A DNA stretch of 64,000 nt, taken from contig NZ_RBXO01000001.1 in NCBI RefSeq assembly GCF_003634935.1, positions 5,171,501-5,235,500 of the forward strand, in the 5' to 3' direction. The DNA is from Saccharothrix australiensis. Lineage in GTDB: Bacteria; Actinomycetota; Actinomycetes; Mycobacteriales; Pseudonocardiaceae. A model generated the notes under the pieces. That model saw only the letters and a list, made by a program, of their open reading frames with translations, was not told the origin of the DNA and did not search any database. Position 1 is the stretch's first letter. Each line of letters opens with the position of its first letter. Both the position numbers and the translations under genes were made by a program. Below, piece by piece: positions 54,694-63,290 of this stretch.

Positions 54694-57600
54694 GTGGGAC
54701 CGAGGCGGTGGCTGGAGCTGTGGCCGGTGTACCGGCAGCTCACCGGCCGCGACCCGCTCGGCCGGGGCGAGGCCGCCCGGTCGGGGCGCTCCGCCGGGCT
54801 GACCGCCCGCACCGCGCACGCCGACCACGTCGCCAAGTCCGTCTGCCCGTACTGCGCCGTGGGCTGCGGCCAGCGGGTCTACGTCGCGGACGACCGGGTG
54901 ATCCAGGTCGAGGGCGACCCGGACAGCCCCATCTCGCGCGGCCGGCTGTGCCCGAAGGGCTCGGCGAGCACCCAGCTCGTGAACGGCCCGCAGCGCGTCG
55001 ACAAGGTCCTCTACCGCGAGCCCTACGGCGCCGAGTGGCGGGAACTGGACCTGGACACGGCGATGGACATGGTCGTCGACCGGGTGCTCGACGCGCGGGC
55101 CAAGGGCTGGCAGGACGTCGACGAGCACGGCGCCCGCGTCCGCCGCACCCTGGGCCTGGCCGCCCTGGGCGGCGCGACGCTGGACAACGAGGAGAACTAC
55201 CTCATCAAGAAGCTGTTCACCGCGCTGGGCGCGCTCCAGATCGAGAACCAGGCCCGCATTTGACACTCCGCCACGGTTCCCGGTCTGGGAGCCTCCTTCG
55301 GTCGCGGCGGCGCGACGGACTACCAGCAGGACCTGGTCAACTCCGACCTCGTGGTCATCATGGGCTCCAACATGGCGGAGGCCCACCCGGTGGGTTTCCA
55401 GTGGGTCATGGAGGCCAAGGAGCGCGGCGCGCGGGTGCTGCACGTCGACCCGCGGTTCACCCGCACCAGCGCGCACGCCGACCTGCACGTGCCGCTGCGC
55501 GCGGGCACCGACATCGCGTTCCTCGGCGGCGTGGTGAACCACATCCTGAGCAACGAGCTGGACTTCCGCGAGTACGTGGTGGCCTACACCAACGCCTCGT
55601 TCCTGCTGCGCGAGGACTTCCGGGACACCGAGGACCTCGACGGGCTGTTCAGCGGCTACGACCCGGCGACCGCCTCGTACGACCCGACGTCGTGGCAGTA
55701 CGAGTCCGCCGGGCAGGGCTCGGCCGACGAGCAGGCGGGCACGGCGAAGGAGGAGTCGACGCCCTACCAGCATGGCTCGGGCGGGCCGAAGGTCGAGGGC
55801 GGCAGCGACGGGATCGCCGCGGACCCGACGCTGCGCCACCCCCGGTGCGTCTACCAGGTGCTGAAGCGGCACTTCTCCCGCTACACGCCGGAGCTGGTCG
55901 CCCGCGTCTGCGGCGTGCCCGAGGAGGCGTTCCGCGCGGTGTGCGAGGCGTGGACGGCGAACTCCGGGCGCGAGCACACCGCCGCGCTGGTCTACAGCGT
56001 CGGCTGGACCCAGCACACCACGGGCGCGCAGTGCATCCGCGCGGGCGCGATCATCCAGTTGCTGCTGGGCAACATCGGCCGGCCCGGCGGCGGCGTGTTC
56101 GCGCTGCGCGGCCACGCCAGCATCCAGGGCTCCACCGACATCCCGACGCTGTTCAACCTGCTGCCCGGCTACCTGCCGATGCCGACGCCGGGGCACACCG
56201 ACCTGGCCGCCTACGTCGACGCCATCCGCGCCGACCACCAGAAGGGCTTCTGGCGCGCCGCCGACGCCTACGCGGTGTCGTTGCTCAAGGAGTACTGGGG
56301 CGACCGCGCCACCGCCGAGAACGACTACCTCTTCGACCACCTGCCGCGCATCACCGGCGACCACGGCACCTACCGCACGGTGATGGACATGGTCGACGGC
56401 AAGGTGTTCGGCTACTTCCTGCTCGGCCAGAACCCCGCCGTCGGCTCGGCGCACGGCAGGCTCCAGCGGCTGGGCATGGCCAACCTGGACTGGCTGGTGG
56501 TGCGCGACCTGACCATGATCGAGTCGGCGACCTTCTGGAAGGACTCGCCCGAGGTCGAGACCGGCGAGATCGCGCCGGAGCGCTGCCGCACCGAGGTGTT
56601 CTTCTTCCCCGCCGCGTCCCACGTGGAGAAGGAGGGCACGTTCACCCAGACCCAGCGGATGCTCCAGTGGCGCGAGAAGGCCGTCGAGCCGCGCGGCGAC
56701 CGGCGCTCCGACCTGTGGTTCACCTACCACCTCGGCCGCCGGCTGCGGGAGCGGCTGGCCGGCTCCACCGACGAGCGCGACCGCCCGCTGCTCGACCTGT
56801 GGTGGGACTACGCGGTGGTCGGCGACGAGCCGCAGGCGGAGGACGTCCTGCGGCGCATCAACGGCGTCGACCTGACCACCGGCCGCGCGGTCGGCGGCTA
56901 CACCGAGCTGAGGGCCGACGGGACCACCGCCGCGGGCTGCTGGATCTACAGCGGGGTCTACGCCGACGAGGTCAACCAGGCCGCGCGCCGCAAACCCGGC
57001 CGCGAGCAGAACCTGTACGCCACCGAGTGGGGCTGGGCGTGGCCGATGAACCGCCGGGTGCTCTACAACCGCGCGTCGGCCGACCCGGAGGGCAGGCCGT
57101 GGAGCGAGCGCAAGGCGCTGGTCTGGTGGGACGCCGACCGCGGCGAGTGGGTCGGCCACGACGTGCCGGACTTCGAGCGGACCAAGCCGCCGGGCCACGT
57201 GCCGCCGGCGGGCGCGGTGGGCCCGGAGGCGCTGCGCGGCGACGACCCGTTCATCATGCAGGCCGACGGCAAGGGGTGGCTGTTCGCGCCGAGCGGGCTG
57301 CACGACGGGCCGCTGCCGACGCACTACGAGCCGCACGAGTCGCCGGTGCGCAACCTCTTCTACGGCCAGCAGGGCAACCCGTGCCGCAAGGTCTACGGCC
57401 GGCCGGACAACCCGTCCAACCCCGCGCCGCCCGAGCCGCGCGGCGAGGTGTTCCCGTACGTGCTCACCACCTCGCGGCTCACCGAGCACCACACGGCGGG
57501 CGGCATGAGCCGGACCCTGCCGCGCCTGGCGGAGTTGCAGCCGGAGCTGTTCGTGGAGGTCTCGCCGCGGCTCGCGCACGAGCGCGGCCTGGAGCACCTG

Positions 57601-58065
57601 GGCTGGGCGCACCTGGTCACCAGCCGGGCGGCGGTGGAGGCGCGGGTGGTCGTCACCGACCGGGTGCCGCCGCTGCGGGTGGACGACCGCGTCGTGCACC
57701 AGGTGTGGCTGCCCTACCACTGGGGCGCGACCGGGCTGGTCCGCGGCGATTCGGCGAACGACCTGTTCGGGGTGGTGGTCGACCCGAACGTGTTCATCCA
57801 GGAGACCAAGGTCGCGACGTGCGACGTGCGGCCCGGCCGCCGACCGCGCGGGCGGGCGCTGCTCGACTACCTGGCGGAGTACCGCCGGCGGGCCGGGATC
57901 ACCGCCGACACCGGCACGCACGTCCTCACCGCGGCTCAAGGGACGGCGGGTGCCCCGAGCACGAGCGCGCGGAGCAGGGATGCGCGGAGCACCGGCACGC
58001 GGGGCGTCGACGAGCGGGGCACGGGTGCCGACACGGGTCCGGCGCACACGGAGGAGGAGTCGTGA
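54694..58065 (+). CDS. fdhA: Formate dehydrogenase-N alpha subunit, selenocysteine-containing
   Basis: 1123 residues if UGA at 55261-55263 is read as selenocysteine (residue 190). The frame is open on both sides of it, and the flanking residues IENQARI-Sec-HSATVPGL match the FdnG/FdoG active site (NQARV-Sec-HG). GTG 54694 with GAGGAGG. [4Fe-4S] ligands VCPYCAVGC (Cys51, 54, 58) and LCPKG (Cys86). Mo/W-bis-MGD DMSO reductase fold (NIGRPGGGVFALRGHASIQG, CRKVYGRPDNPSNP near the end). No Tat motif at the N-terminus (MGPRRWLELWPVYRQL). The ~45-residue tail is low-complexity (RSRDARSTGTRG). Oxidises formate to CO2. Confidence 0.93.
55261..55300 (+). promoter_or_regulatory. Bacterial SECIS-like hairpin just downstream of the Sec UGA
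   Basis: Starts at the UGA. Apical stem GGTTCCC (55275-55281) pairs with GGGAGCC (55287-55293, one G-U pair), closing a GGTCT loop. From memory, the E. coli fdhF SECIS also has UGACAC at its base and GGUCU in the apical loop, the part bound by SelB. The distance from UGA to loop (~20 bases) fits bacterial elements. Confidence 0.8.
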
Positions 58066-58952
58066 CCGAGAACAGCCTGTACGGGCGGCTGGACGACGTG
58101 GCGGGCGAGGCCGGGTACGACGACCACCCGCCGCGCGTGGGCTTCTTCACCGACACGTCGGTGTGCATCGGGTGCAAGGCGTGCGAAGTGGCCTGCAAGG
58201 AGTGGAACGGCGTCCCGGCGGCGGACTTCGACCTGCTGGGCATGTCGTTCGACAACACCGGGCACCTCGGCGCGAACGCGTGGCGGCACGTGGCGTTCGT
58301 CGAGCAGCCCGCGCCGCCGGAGCCGCAGGACCTCGGCATGCCCTCGTTCGACCGGCCGGGCGACGCGGCGGGACCGGAGGCCCGCACCGACTTCCGCTGG
58401 CTGATGGCGTCGGACGTGTGCAAGCACTGCACCCACGCCGGGTGCCTGGACGTGTGCCCGACCGGCGCGCTGTTCCGCACCGAGTTCGGCACGGTCGTCG
58501 TGCAGCAGGACATCTGCAACGGCTGCGGGTACTGCGTGTCGGGCTGCCCGTACGGGGTGATCGAGCGGCGGGAGGGCGACGGTCGGGCGCAGAAGTGCAC
58601 GCTGTGCTACGACCGGCTCCGGGCCGGCGAGGAGCCCGCGTGCGCGAAGGCGTGCCCGACCGACTCCATCCAGTTCGGCGAGCTGGACGAGCTGCGCGAC
58701 CGCGCCGCCGCGCGGGTGGCGACGCTGCGGGAGCGCGGGGAGGTCGGCGCGCGGCTGTACGGCGCGGACCCGGACGACGGCGTCGGCGGCAACGGCGCGT
58801 TCTTCCTGCTGCTGGACGAGCCGGAGGTCTACGGCCTGCCGCCGGACCCGGTGGTGCCGACCCGCGACCTGCCCGCCATGTGGAAGCGGGCGGGGCTCGC
58901 GGCGGTCGCGTTCGCGGCGGCGGCCGTGGCGGCGTTCGCGGGTGGCCGCTGA
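58062..58952 (+). CDS. fdhB: Formate dehydrogenase beta subunit (4 x [4Fe-4S] ferredoxin-type)
   Basis: 296 residues from GTG 58062 overlapping the fdhA stop (GTGA). Cysteine clusters CIGCKACEVACKEWN, CKHCTHAGCLDVCP, CNGCGYCVSGCPYG and CTLCYDRLRAGEEPACAKACP carry four [4Fe-4S] clusters. A C-terminal hydrophobic helix (AGLAAVAFAAAAVAAFAGG) anchors the complex in the membrane. Transfers electrons from FdhA to FdhC. Confidence 0.95.
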   Translation: MTENSLYGRLDDVAGEAGYDDHPPRVGFFTDTSVCIGCKACEVACKEWNGVPAADFDLLGMSFDNTGHLGANAWRHVAFVEQPAPPEPQDLGMPSFDRPGDAAGPEARTDFRWLMASDVCKHCTHAGCLDVCPTGALFRTEFGTVVVQQDICNGCGYCVSGCPYGVIERREGDGRAQKCTLCYDRLRAGEEPACAKACPTDSIQFGELDELRDRAAARVATLRERGEVGARLYGADPDDGVGGNGAFFLLLDEPEVYGLPPDPVVPTRDLPAMWKRAGLAAVAFAAAAVAAFAGGR

Positions 58953-59932
58953 TGCGCGACGACCCCGCGCCGCGGTTCCGCTCGTACTACGACCGACCGG
59001 TGCTGCAACGGCCGGCGTGGCGGTGGCCCGTGCCCGCCTACCTGTTCGCGGGTGGTCTGTCGGCCGGCTCGACGTTGCTCGCCGTGGGCGCGGACCTGAC
59101 CGGGCGGCCCGCGCTGCGGCGAGCCGGGCGGCTGGGCGCGCTGGCGTCGCTGGGCGCGGGCACGGTGTTCCTGGTGGCGGACCTGGGCAGGCCGGAGCGG
59201 TTCCTGCACATGCTGCGGGTGGCCAAGCCGACCTCGCCGATGAGCGTGGGCACGTGGTTCCTGGTCGCCTACGGGCCGGGCGTCGGCGCGGCGGCGGCGG
59301 CCGAGGTGCTGCCCGCGCGGTGGCGGGCGGGCCGGCTGCTGCGGTGGCTGGCGCGGCCGGCGGGGCTGTCGTCGGCGGTCTTCGCGCCCGCCGTCGCCTC
59401 CTACACCGCCGTGCTGCTGTCGCAGACGGCCGTGCCCGCGTGGCACGAGGCGCACCCGGACCTGCCGTTCGTGTTCACCGGGTCGGCGGCGGCGTCGGCG
59501 GGTGGGCTGGGCATGGTGTGCGCGCCGGTGTCGCAGGCCGGTCCGGCGCGGGTGTTCGCCGTCGCGGGCGCGGTCGCGGAACTCGTGTCGTCGCGCGTGC
59601 TGGAGTCCCGGCTGGGGCTGGTGCGCGAGGCTTACGCGACCGGGCGGGCGGGTCGGCTGCGGCGCTGGGCGGAGCTGCTCACCGCCGGTGGGGCGGTGGG
59701 CGCGGCGCTGGCCGGGCGGAGCCGGTGCGCGGCGGTGCTGTCCGGGTTGGCGCTGCTCGCGGGCAGCGGGTTGCAGCGGTTCGGCGTGTTCGAGGCCGGG
59801 GTGGCGTCCACGGAGGACCCGAAGTACGTGGTGGTGCCGCAACGCGAACGGGTGCGGTCGTCGGAGGCCGGGACGCGCGCGACGAGGTCGCAGGGCACCG
59901 CGTCACGGGACGCCGCACCACCGGAGGTCTGA
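58952..59932 (+). CDS. NrfD/PsrC-type membrane subunit of formate dehydrogenase
   Basis: 326 residues; ATG overlaps the fdhB stop (TGATG). About eight membrane helices; starts SYYDRPVLQRPAWRWPVPAY and LFAGGLSAGSTLLAV, with the NrfD motif DLGRPERFLHMLRVAKPTSP, then MSVGTWFLV. Not a cytochrome-b FdnI: quinone is likely reduced without heme. The C-terminal tail (~290-326) is Arg/Ser/Ala low complexity. It ends 71 bases before the convergent selB stop. Confidence 0.9.
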   Translation: MRDDPAPRFRSYYDRPVLQRPAWRWPVPAYLFAGGLSAGSTLLAVGADLTGRPALRRAGRLGALASLGAGTVFLVADLGRPERFLHMLRVAKPTSPMSVGTWFLVAYGPGVGAAAAAEVLPARWRAGRLLRWLARPAGLSSAVFAPAVASYTAVLLSQTAVPAWHEAHPDLPFVFTGSAAASAGGLGMVCAPVSQAGPARVFAVAGAVAELVSSRVLESRLGLVREAYATGRAGRLRRWAELLTAGGAVGAALAGRSRCAAVLSGLALLAGSGLQRFGVFEAGVASTEDPKYVVVPQRERVRSSEAGTRATRSQGTASRDAAPPEV

Positions 59933-60003
59933 TCGCGGAACACCGCGTCGCGCGGCACCGCGTCGCCGACCTGGGCACGGGGCGGGAGCCGGGCGGAGCC
60001 GGG

Positions 60004-61716
60004 TCACGGGATGACGCGGGTGTCGCCGGGCAGCCGCCTCGTCAGGCCGAGCGAGTCGAGCAGTTCCAGCAGCGGCACCGCGACCCGCCGCGTGGTGCCC
60101 AGCGCCGCCTTGGCCTCGCCCACCGTGAACGGTCCGGGCAACCCGGCCAGCACCCGCGCGGCCCGCTGGGGCGCGTCGGGTGCGAGCACCACGCCGTCGG
60201 TCACGCGGATCAGCCTGCCGACCCGCACGGCCGCCGCGAGTTCCCGAGTCCGCAGCCCGAGTTCCGCCAGCCGGTCCGCGTCCGGCGCGCGGAACGGCGA
60301 CCGCGCCAGGTCGGCCTCCACGGCCGCGACCGCGCGGTCCACCGCGGCGGGCAGCGCGGGCGGCGCGGGCACGTGCCCGTCGACCACGCGCAGCCCCGCC
60401 CGCCCGGCCACCTGCCCGACGACGTCGCGCGGCACCCCGAGGCGGTCGCCGAGGGCGTCCACCGGCATCCCGGCGGCCAGCGGGTGCCCGCCCCGCCAGT
60501 CGGCGACCGCCTCGGCCGCCCGCCGGGCCAGCCCGGCCCAGTGGTCCGGGTCGAACCGCCACCGCCCCACCGGCACGCCGACGTCGCCGAAGCCGAGCGA
60601 CCGCAGCTCGCCTGCCTCGACCAGGCCGCGCGAGCGCAGGTGGGCGACCGCCGGGTCGCCCGCCAGGTCCGCGCCGCGCCGCCGCGCCGCGCCCCGGCGG
60701 GTCAGCGCGGGCGGGCGCGGGTCGAGCACCAGGACGCCGGCGGCGATCCGGCGGCGGCCGGGGTCGCGCAGCAGGCCCCGGTCCCCCGCGCGCAGCGGCA
60801 GCGGGCGGGCCGGCACCAGCCGGGCGGTGTCCGCGCCCAGCGGCCGGACGTGCACGGGGACCGCCGCCGAACCGACGTGCAGCACGAGCCGGGTGGGCAG
60901 GTCCGCGGCGGTCACCCGGACGTCCAGCTCGCCGGTCGACCGCCACGCGCCGACGGTGAGCAGCGCGTCGCCGCGCCGGACCAGCTCGCGCGGCACGCCG
61001 CGCAGGTTGACCGCGACGCGCGCGACGCCGGTGACCCGGCGCGCCGGCTCGCCGAGGGCCTGCAACCCGCGCACCGGCACGCGCCTGCCCGCCACCTCCA
61101 GCTCGTCACCGACCTCGATGGTCCCCGCGCCGAGCGTGCCGGTGACGACCGTGCCCGCGCCGGCCACGGTGAACGACCGGTCCACCCACAGCCGCACGTC
61201 GGCCGCCGGGTCGGGCTCGGGCAGCGAGCGCGCCACCGCGTCCAGCCCAGCGCGCAACGCGTCCAGGCCCTCGCCGGTGCGCCCGCTGACCACCAGCGCC
61301 GGCGCGCCGCGCAGCGACGTGGCGGCCAGCCGCGCGCGGGCCTCGGCCAGCGCGGGCGCGGCGTCGGCGAGGTCGGCCCGCGTCACCACGAGCAGGCCGT
61401 GCCGCACGCCGAGGCCGTCCAGGGCGGCCAGGTGCTCGGTGGACTGCGGCATCCAGCCCTCGTCGGCCGCGACCACGAACAGCACGGCGGGCACCGGTCC
61501 GACGCCCGCCAGCATGGTGGTGGTGAAGCGCTCGTGGCCGGGCACGTCGACGAACGCCACCGGTCCGCCGGGCAGCGTCGTCCAGGCGAAACCCAGGTCG
61601 ATGGTCAGGCCGCGGGCGCGCTCCTCGGCCAGGCGGTCCGGCTCCATCCCGGTCAGCCGCCGGATCAGGGTGGACTTGCCGTGGTCGACGTGGCCGGCGG
61701 TGGCGATCACCCGCAT
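60004..61716 (-). CDS. selB: Selenocysteine-specific translation elongation factor SelB
   Basis: 570 residues. GTPase G1 AGHVDHGKSTL, G2-like RGLTIDLGFAW, G3 DVPGHERF, G4-like TRAD; then EF-Tu-like domains 2/3 (SFTVAGAGTVVTGTL) and C-terminal winged helices (~390-570) that bind SECIS, ending LTRRLPGDTRVIP. Delivers Sec-tRNA to UGA codons such as that of fdhA. Overlaps the selA stop by 10 bases. Confidence 0.95.
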   Translation of the reverse strand: MRVIATAGHVDHGKSTLIRRLTGMEPDRLAEERARGLTIDLGFAWTTLPGGPVAFVDVPGHERFTTTMLAGVGPVPAVLFVVAADEGWMPQSTEHLAALDGLGVRHGLLVVTRADLADAAPALAEARARLAATSLRGAPALVVSGRTGEGLDALRAGLDAVARSLPEPDPAADVRLWVDRSFTVAGAGTVVTGTLGAGTIEVGDELEVAGRRVPVRGLQALGEPARRVTGVARVAVNLRGVPRELVRRGDALLTVGAWRSTGELDVRVTAADLPTRLVLHVGSAAVPVHVRPLGADTARLVPARPLPLRAGDRGLLRDPGRRRIAAGVLVLDPRPPALTRRGAARRRGADLAGDPAVAHLRSRGLVEAGELRSLGFGDVGVPVGRWRFDPDHWAGLARRAAEAVADWRGGHPLAAGMPVDALGDRLGVPRDVVGQVAGRAGLRVVDGHVPAPPALPAAVDRAVAAVEADLARSPFRAPDADRLAELGLRTRELAAAVRVGRLIRVTDGVVLAPDAPQRAARVLAGLPGPFTVGEAKAALGTTRRVAVPLLELLDSLGLTRRLPGDTRVIP

Positions 61717-62996
61717 CGCAGGACGGCCTCCCGCAGCGGGCCGTCGTCCGCCGGGTCCACGGTGCGCAGGTCGAGCAGGCAGCGCCCGCGCTCGACCCGG
61801 CCCACGACCGGCGGACGCCCGGCGCGCAGGGCGGACGCCCACCGCTCGGGCAGGCTGACCGCCGCGCTGGGCAGCTCCACGCCGGGCGCGCCACCACCGC
61901 CGACCGCCGCCGCGCTCGGCACGGCGACGGCGTCGACGCCGGCGGCGACCAGCCGCCCGGCCAGTTCCCCGGCACGAGCGCGCAGGTCGGCCACGTCGGC
62001 GGCCAGCGCACGCGCCACGGGCGGCGGCGGGCCGAGCAGGGTGGCCTCCAGGGCGGCGAGGGTCAGCTTGTCGACGCGCAGCGCGCGGGCCGCCGGGTGG
62101 CGGCGCAGCCGGTGCACCAGCTCGGCGGCACCGAGCAGCAGCCCGGCCTGCGGTCCGCCGAGCAGCTTGTCGCCGCTGGCCGTGACCACGGCGGCCCCGG
62201 CGCGCAGGGCGCTCGTCGCGTCCGGCTCGTCGGGCAGCAGCGGGTGGGGCGCGAGCAGCCCGGACCCGACGTCGACCACGAGCGGCACGCCGAGGCCGGC
62301 CAGCTCGGCGTCGTCCGGCGTGCCGGCGAAGCCGGTGACGCGGAAGTTCGACGGGTGCACGCGCAGCACGAACCCGGTCTCCGGGCCGATCGCCTCGGCG
62401 TAGTCGCGCGGGTGGGTGCGGTTGGTCGTGCCCACCTCGCGCAGCCGCGAGCCCGCCGAGGTCAGCAGGTCGGGTATGCGGAACCCGTCGCCGATCTCCA
62501 CCAGCTCGCCCCGGCTGATCACGATCTCGCGGCCGGGCGCCAGCACCAGCGCGCACAGCAGGAGCGCGGCGGCGTTGTTGTTGACCACGTGCACGTCGCC
62601 CGCGGCCGGCACCGCGGCGGCCAGGGCGGTCAGCGCGCCGCGCCCGCGCCGGGCCCGCTTGCCGGTGCGCAGGTCGAACTCGACGTCCGTCCAGCCGGTG
62701 GCGTCCGCGACGGCCGCCGCGGCGGCCTCCGACAGGGGCGCGCGGCCGAGGTTGGTGTGCACGACGACCCCGGTCGCGTTGATCACCGGCCGCAGCGAGG
62801 ACGCCCGCGCCGGCAGCGCGGCGAGCACGGCGTCCACCACGCCGGCGGGCGCGACGAGCCCCTCCCGCGCCCGCTGCTGCGCCCGGACGACGACGTCCTT
62901 GACCAGGGACCGGCCCAGCGCCGCCACGGCAGGCGCGAGCCTCGGGTCGGCCAGCACCAGGTCGGTGCGGGGTATCGCGCGCCGGGCGTCGGTCAC
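61707..62996 (-). CDS. selA: L-seryl-tRNA(Sec) selenium transferase SelA
   Basis: 429 residues from GTG 62996. PLP enzyme: RPVINATGVVVHTNLGRAPL (start of the core), NNNAAALLLCALVLAPG, VHPSNFRVTGF, and Schiff-base Lys277 in TASGDKLLGGPQAG. Converts Ser-tRNA-Sec to Sec-tRNA-Sec using selenophosphate. Its start is only 12 bases after the 3' CCA of tRNA-Sec, so tRNA and selA-selB likely share a transcript. Confidence 0.95.
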   Translation of the reverse strand: MTDARRAIPRTDLVLADPRLAPAVAALGRSLVKDVVVRAQQRAREGLVAPAGVVDAVLAALPARASSLRPVINATGVVVHTNLGRAPLSEAAAAAVADATGWTDVEFDLRTGKRARRGRGALTALAAAVPAAGDVHVVNNNAAALLLCALVLAPGREIVISRGELVEIGDGFRIPDLLTSAGSRLREVGTTNRTHPRDYAEAIGPETGFVLRVHPSNFRVTGFAGTPDDAELAGLGVPLVVDVGSGLLAPHPLLPDEPDATSALRAGAAVVTASGDKLLGGPQAGLLLGAAELVHRLRRHPAARALRVDKLTLAALEATLLGPPPPVARALAADVADLRARAGELAGRLVAAGVDAVAVPSAAAVGGGGAPGVELPSAAVSLPERWASALRAGRPPVVGRVERGRCLLDLRTVDPADDGPLREAVLRCG

Positions 62997-63008
62997 CGGG
63001 CGCCGCCG

Positions 63009-63103
63009 TGGCGGAGGCGGACGGGAATCGAACCCGCCAGCGACAGGTGCTGCCGCTCAACGGTGTTGAAGACCGCGCCGGCCACCAGGCCGGGTACGCC
63101 TCC
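63009..63103 (-). tRNA. selC: tRNA-Sec(UCA)
   Basis: 95 nt on the minus strand. Acceptor GGAGGCG pairs with CGCCTCC, discriminator G and genome-encoded CCA. The anticodon loop CTTCAAC centres on TCA, reading UGA. Long variable arm (AGCGGCAGCACCTGTCGCT) and T-arm GGGTTCGATTCCC. Length and long variable arm distinguish it from other tRNAs. Confidence 0.93.
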
Positions 63104-63290
63104 TCGCGCCATCGGCCCATCGTGCCGGCCCGCGCGCCGCCGTGCTCGGCGCGAACCGCCCCGCTTGACCCGGCGTGGCGCCCCGCACACGATCGAGTTC
63201 CACGCCGCCCACGGCCGGCCCGCCCCTCCCCGGCCGCTTCCCGAGCGTCCCACCGTGCGCGCGGTCGCCCTACCCGCCACGCTGGTCCGG

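Noticed and set aside
55261..55263. Reading fdhA as a broken gene (stop after 189 codons)
   Set aside because: The frame continues without change, the UGA is at the known Sec position, a SECIS hairpin follows, and all sel genes are present.
60004..63120. One giant minus-strand protein spanning selB and selA
   Set aside because: The upstream part is a shadow frame of selA; SelB begins at its own conserved MRVIATAGHVDHGKS start.
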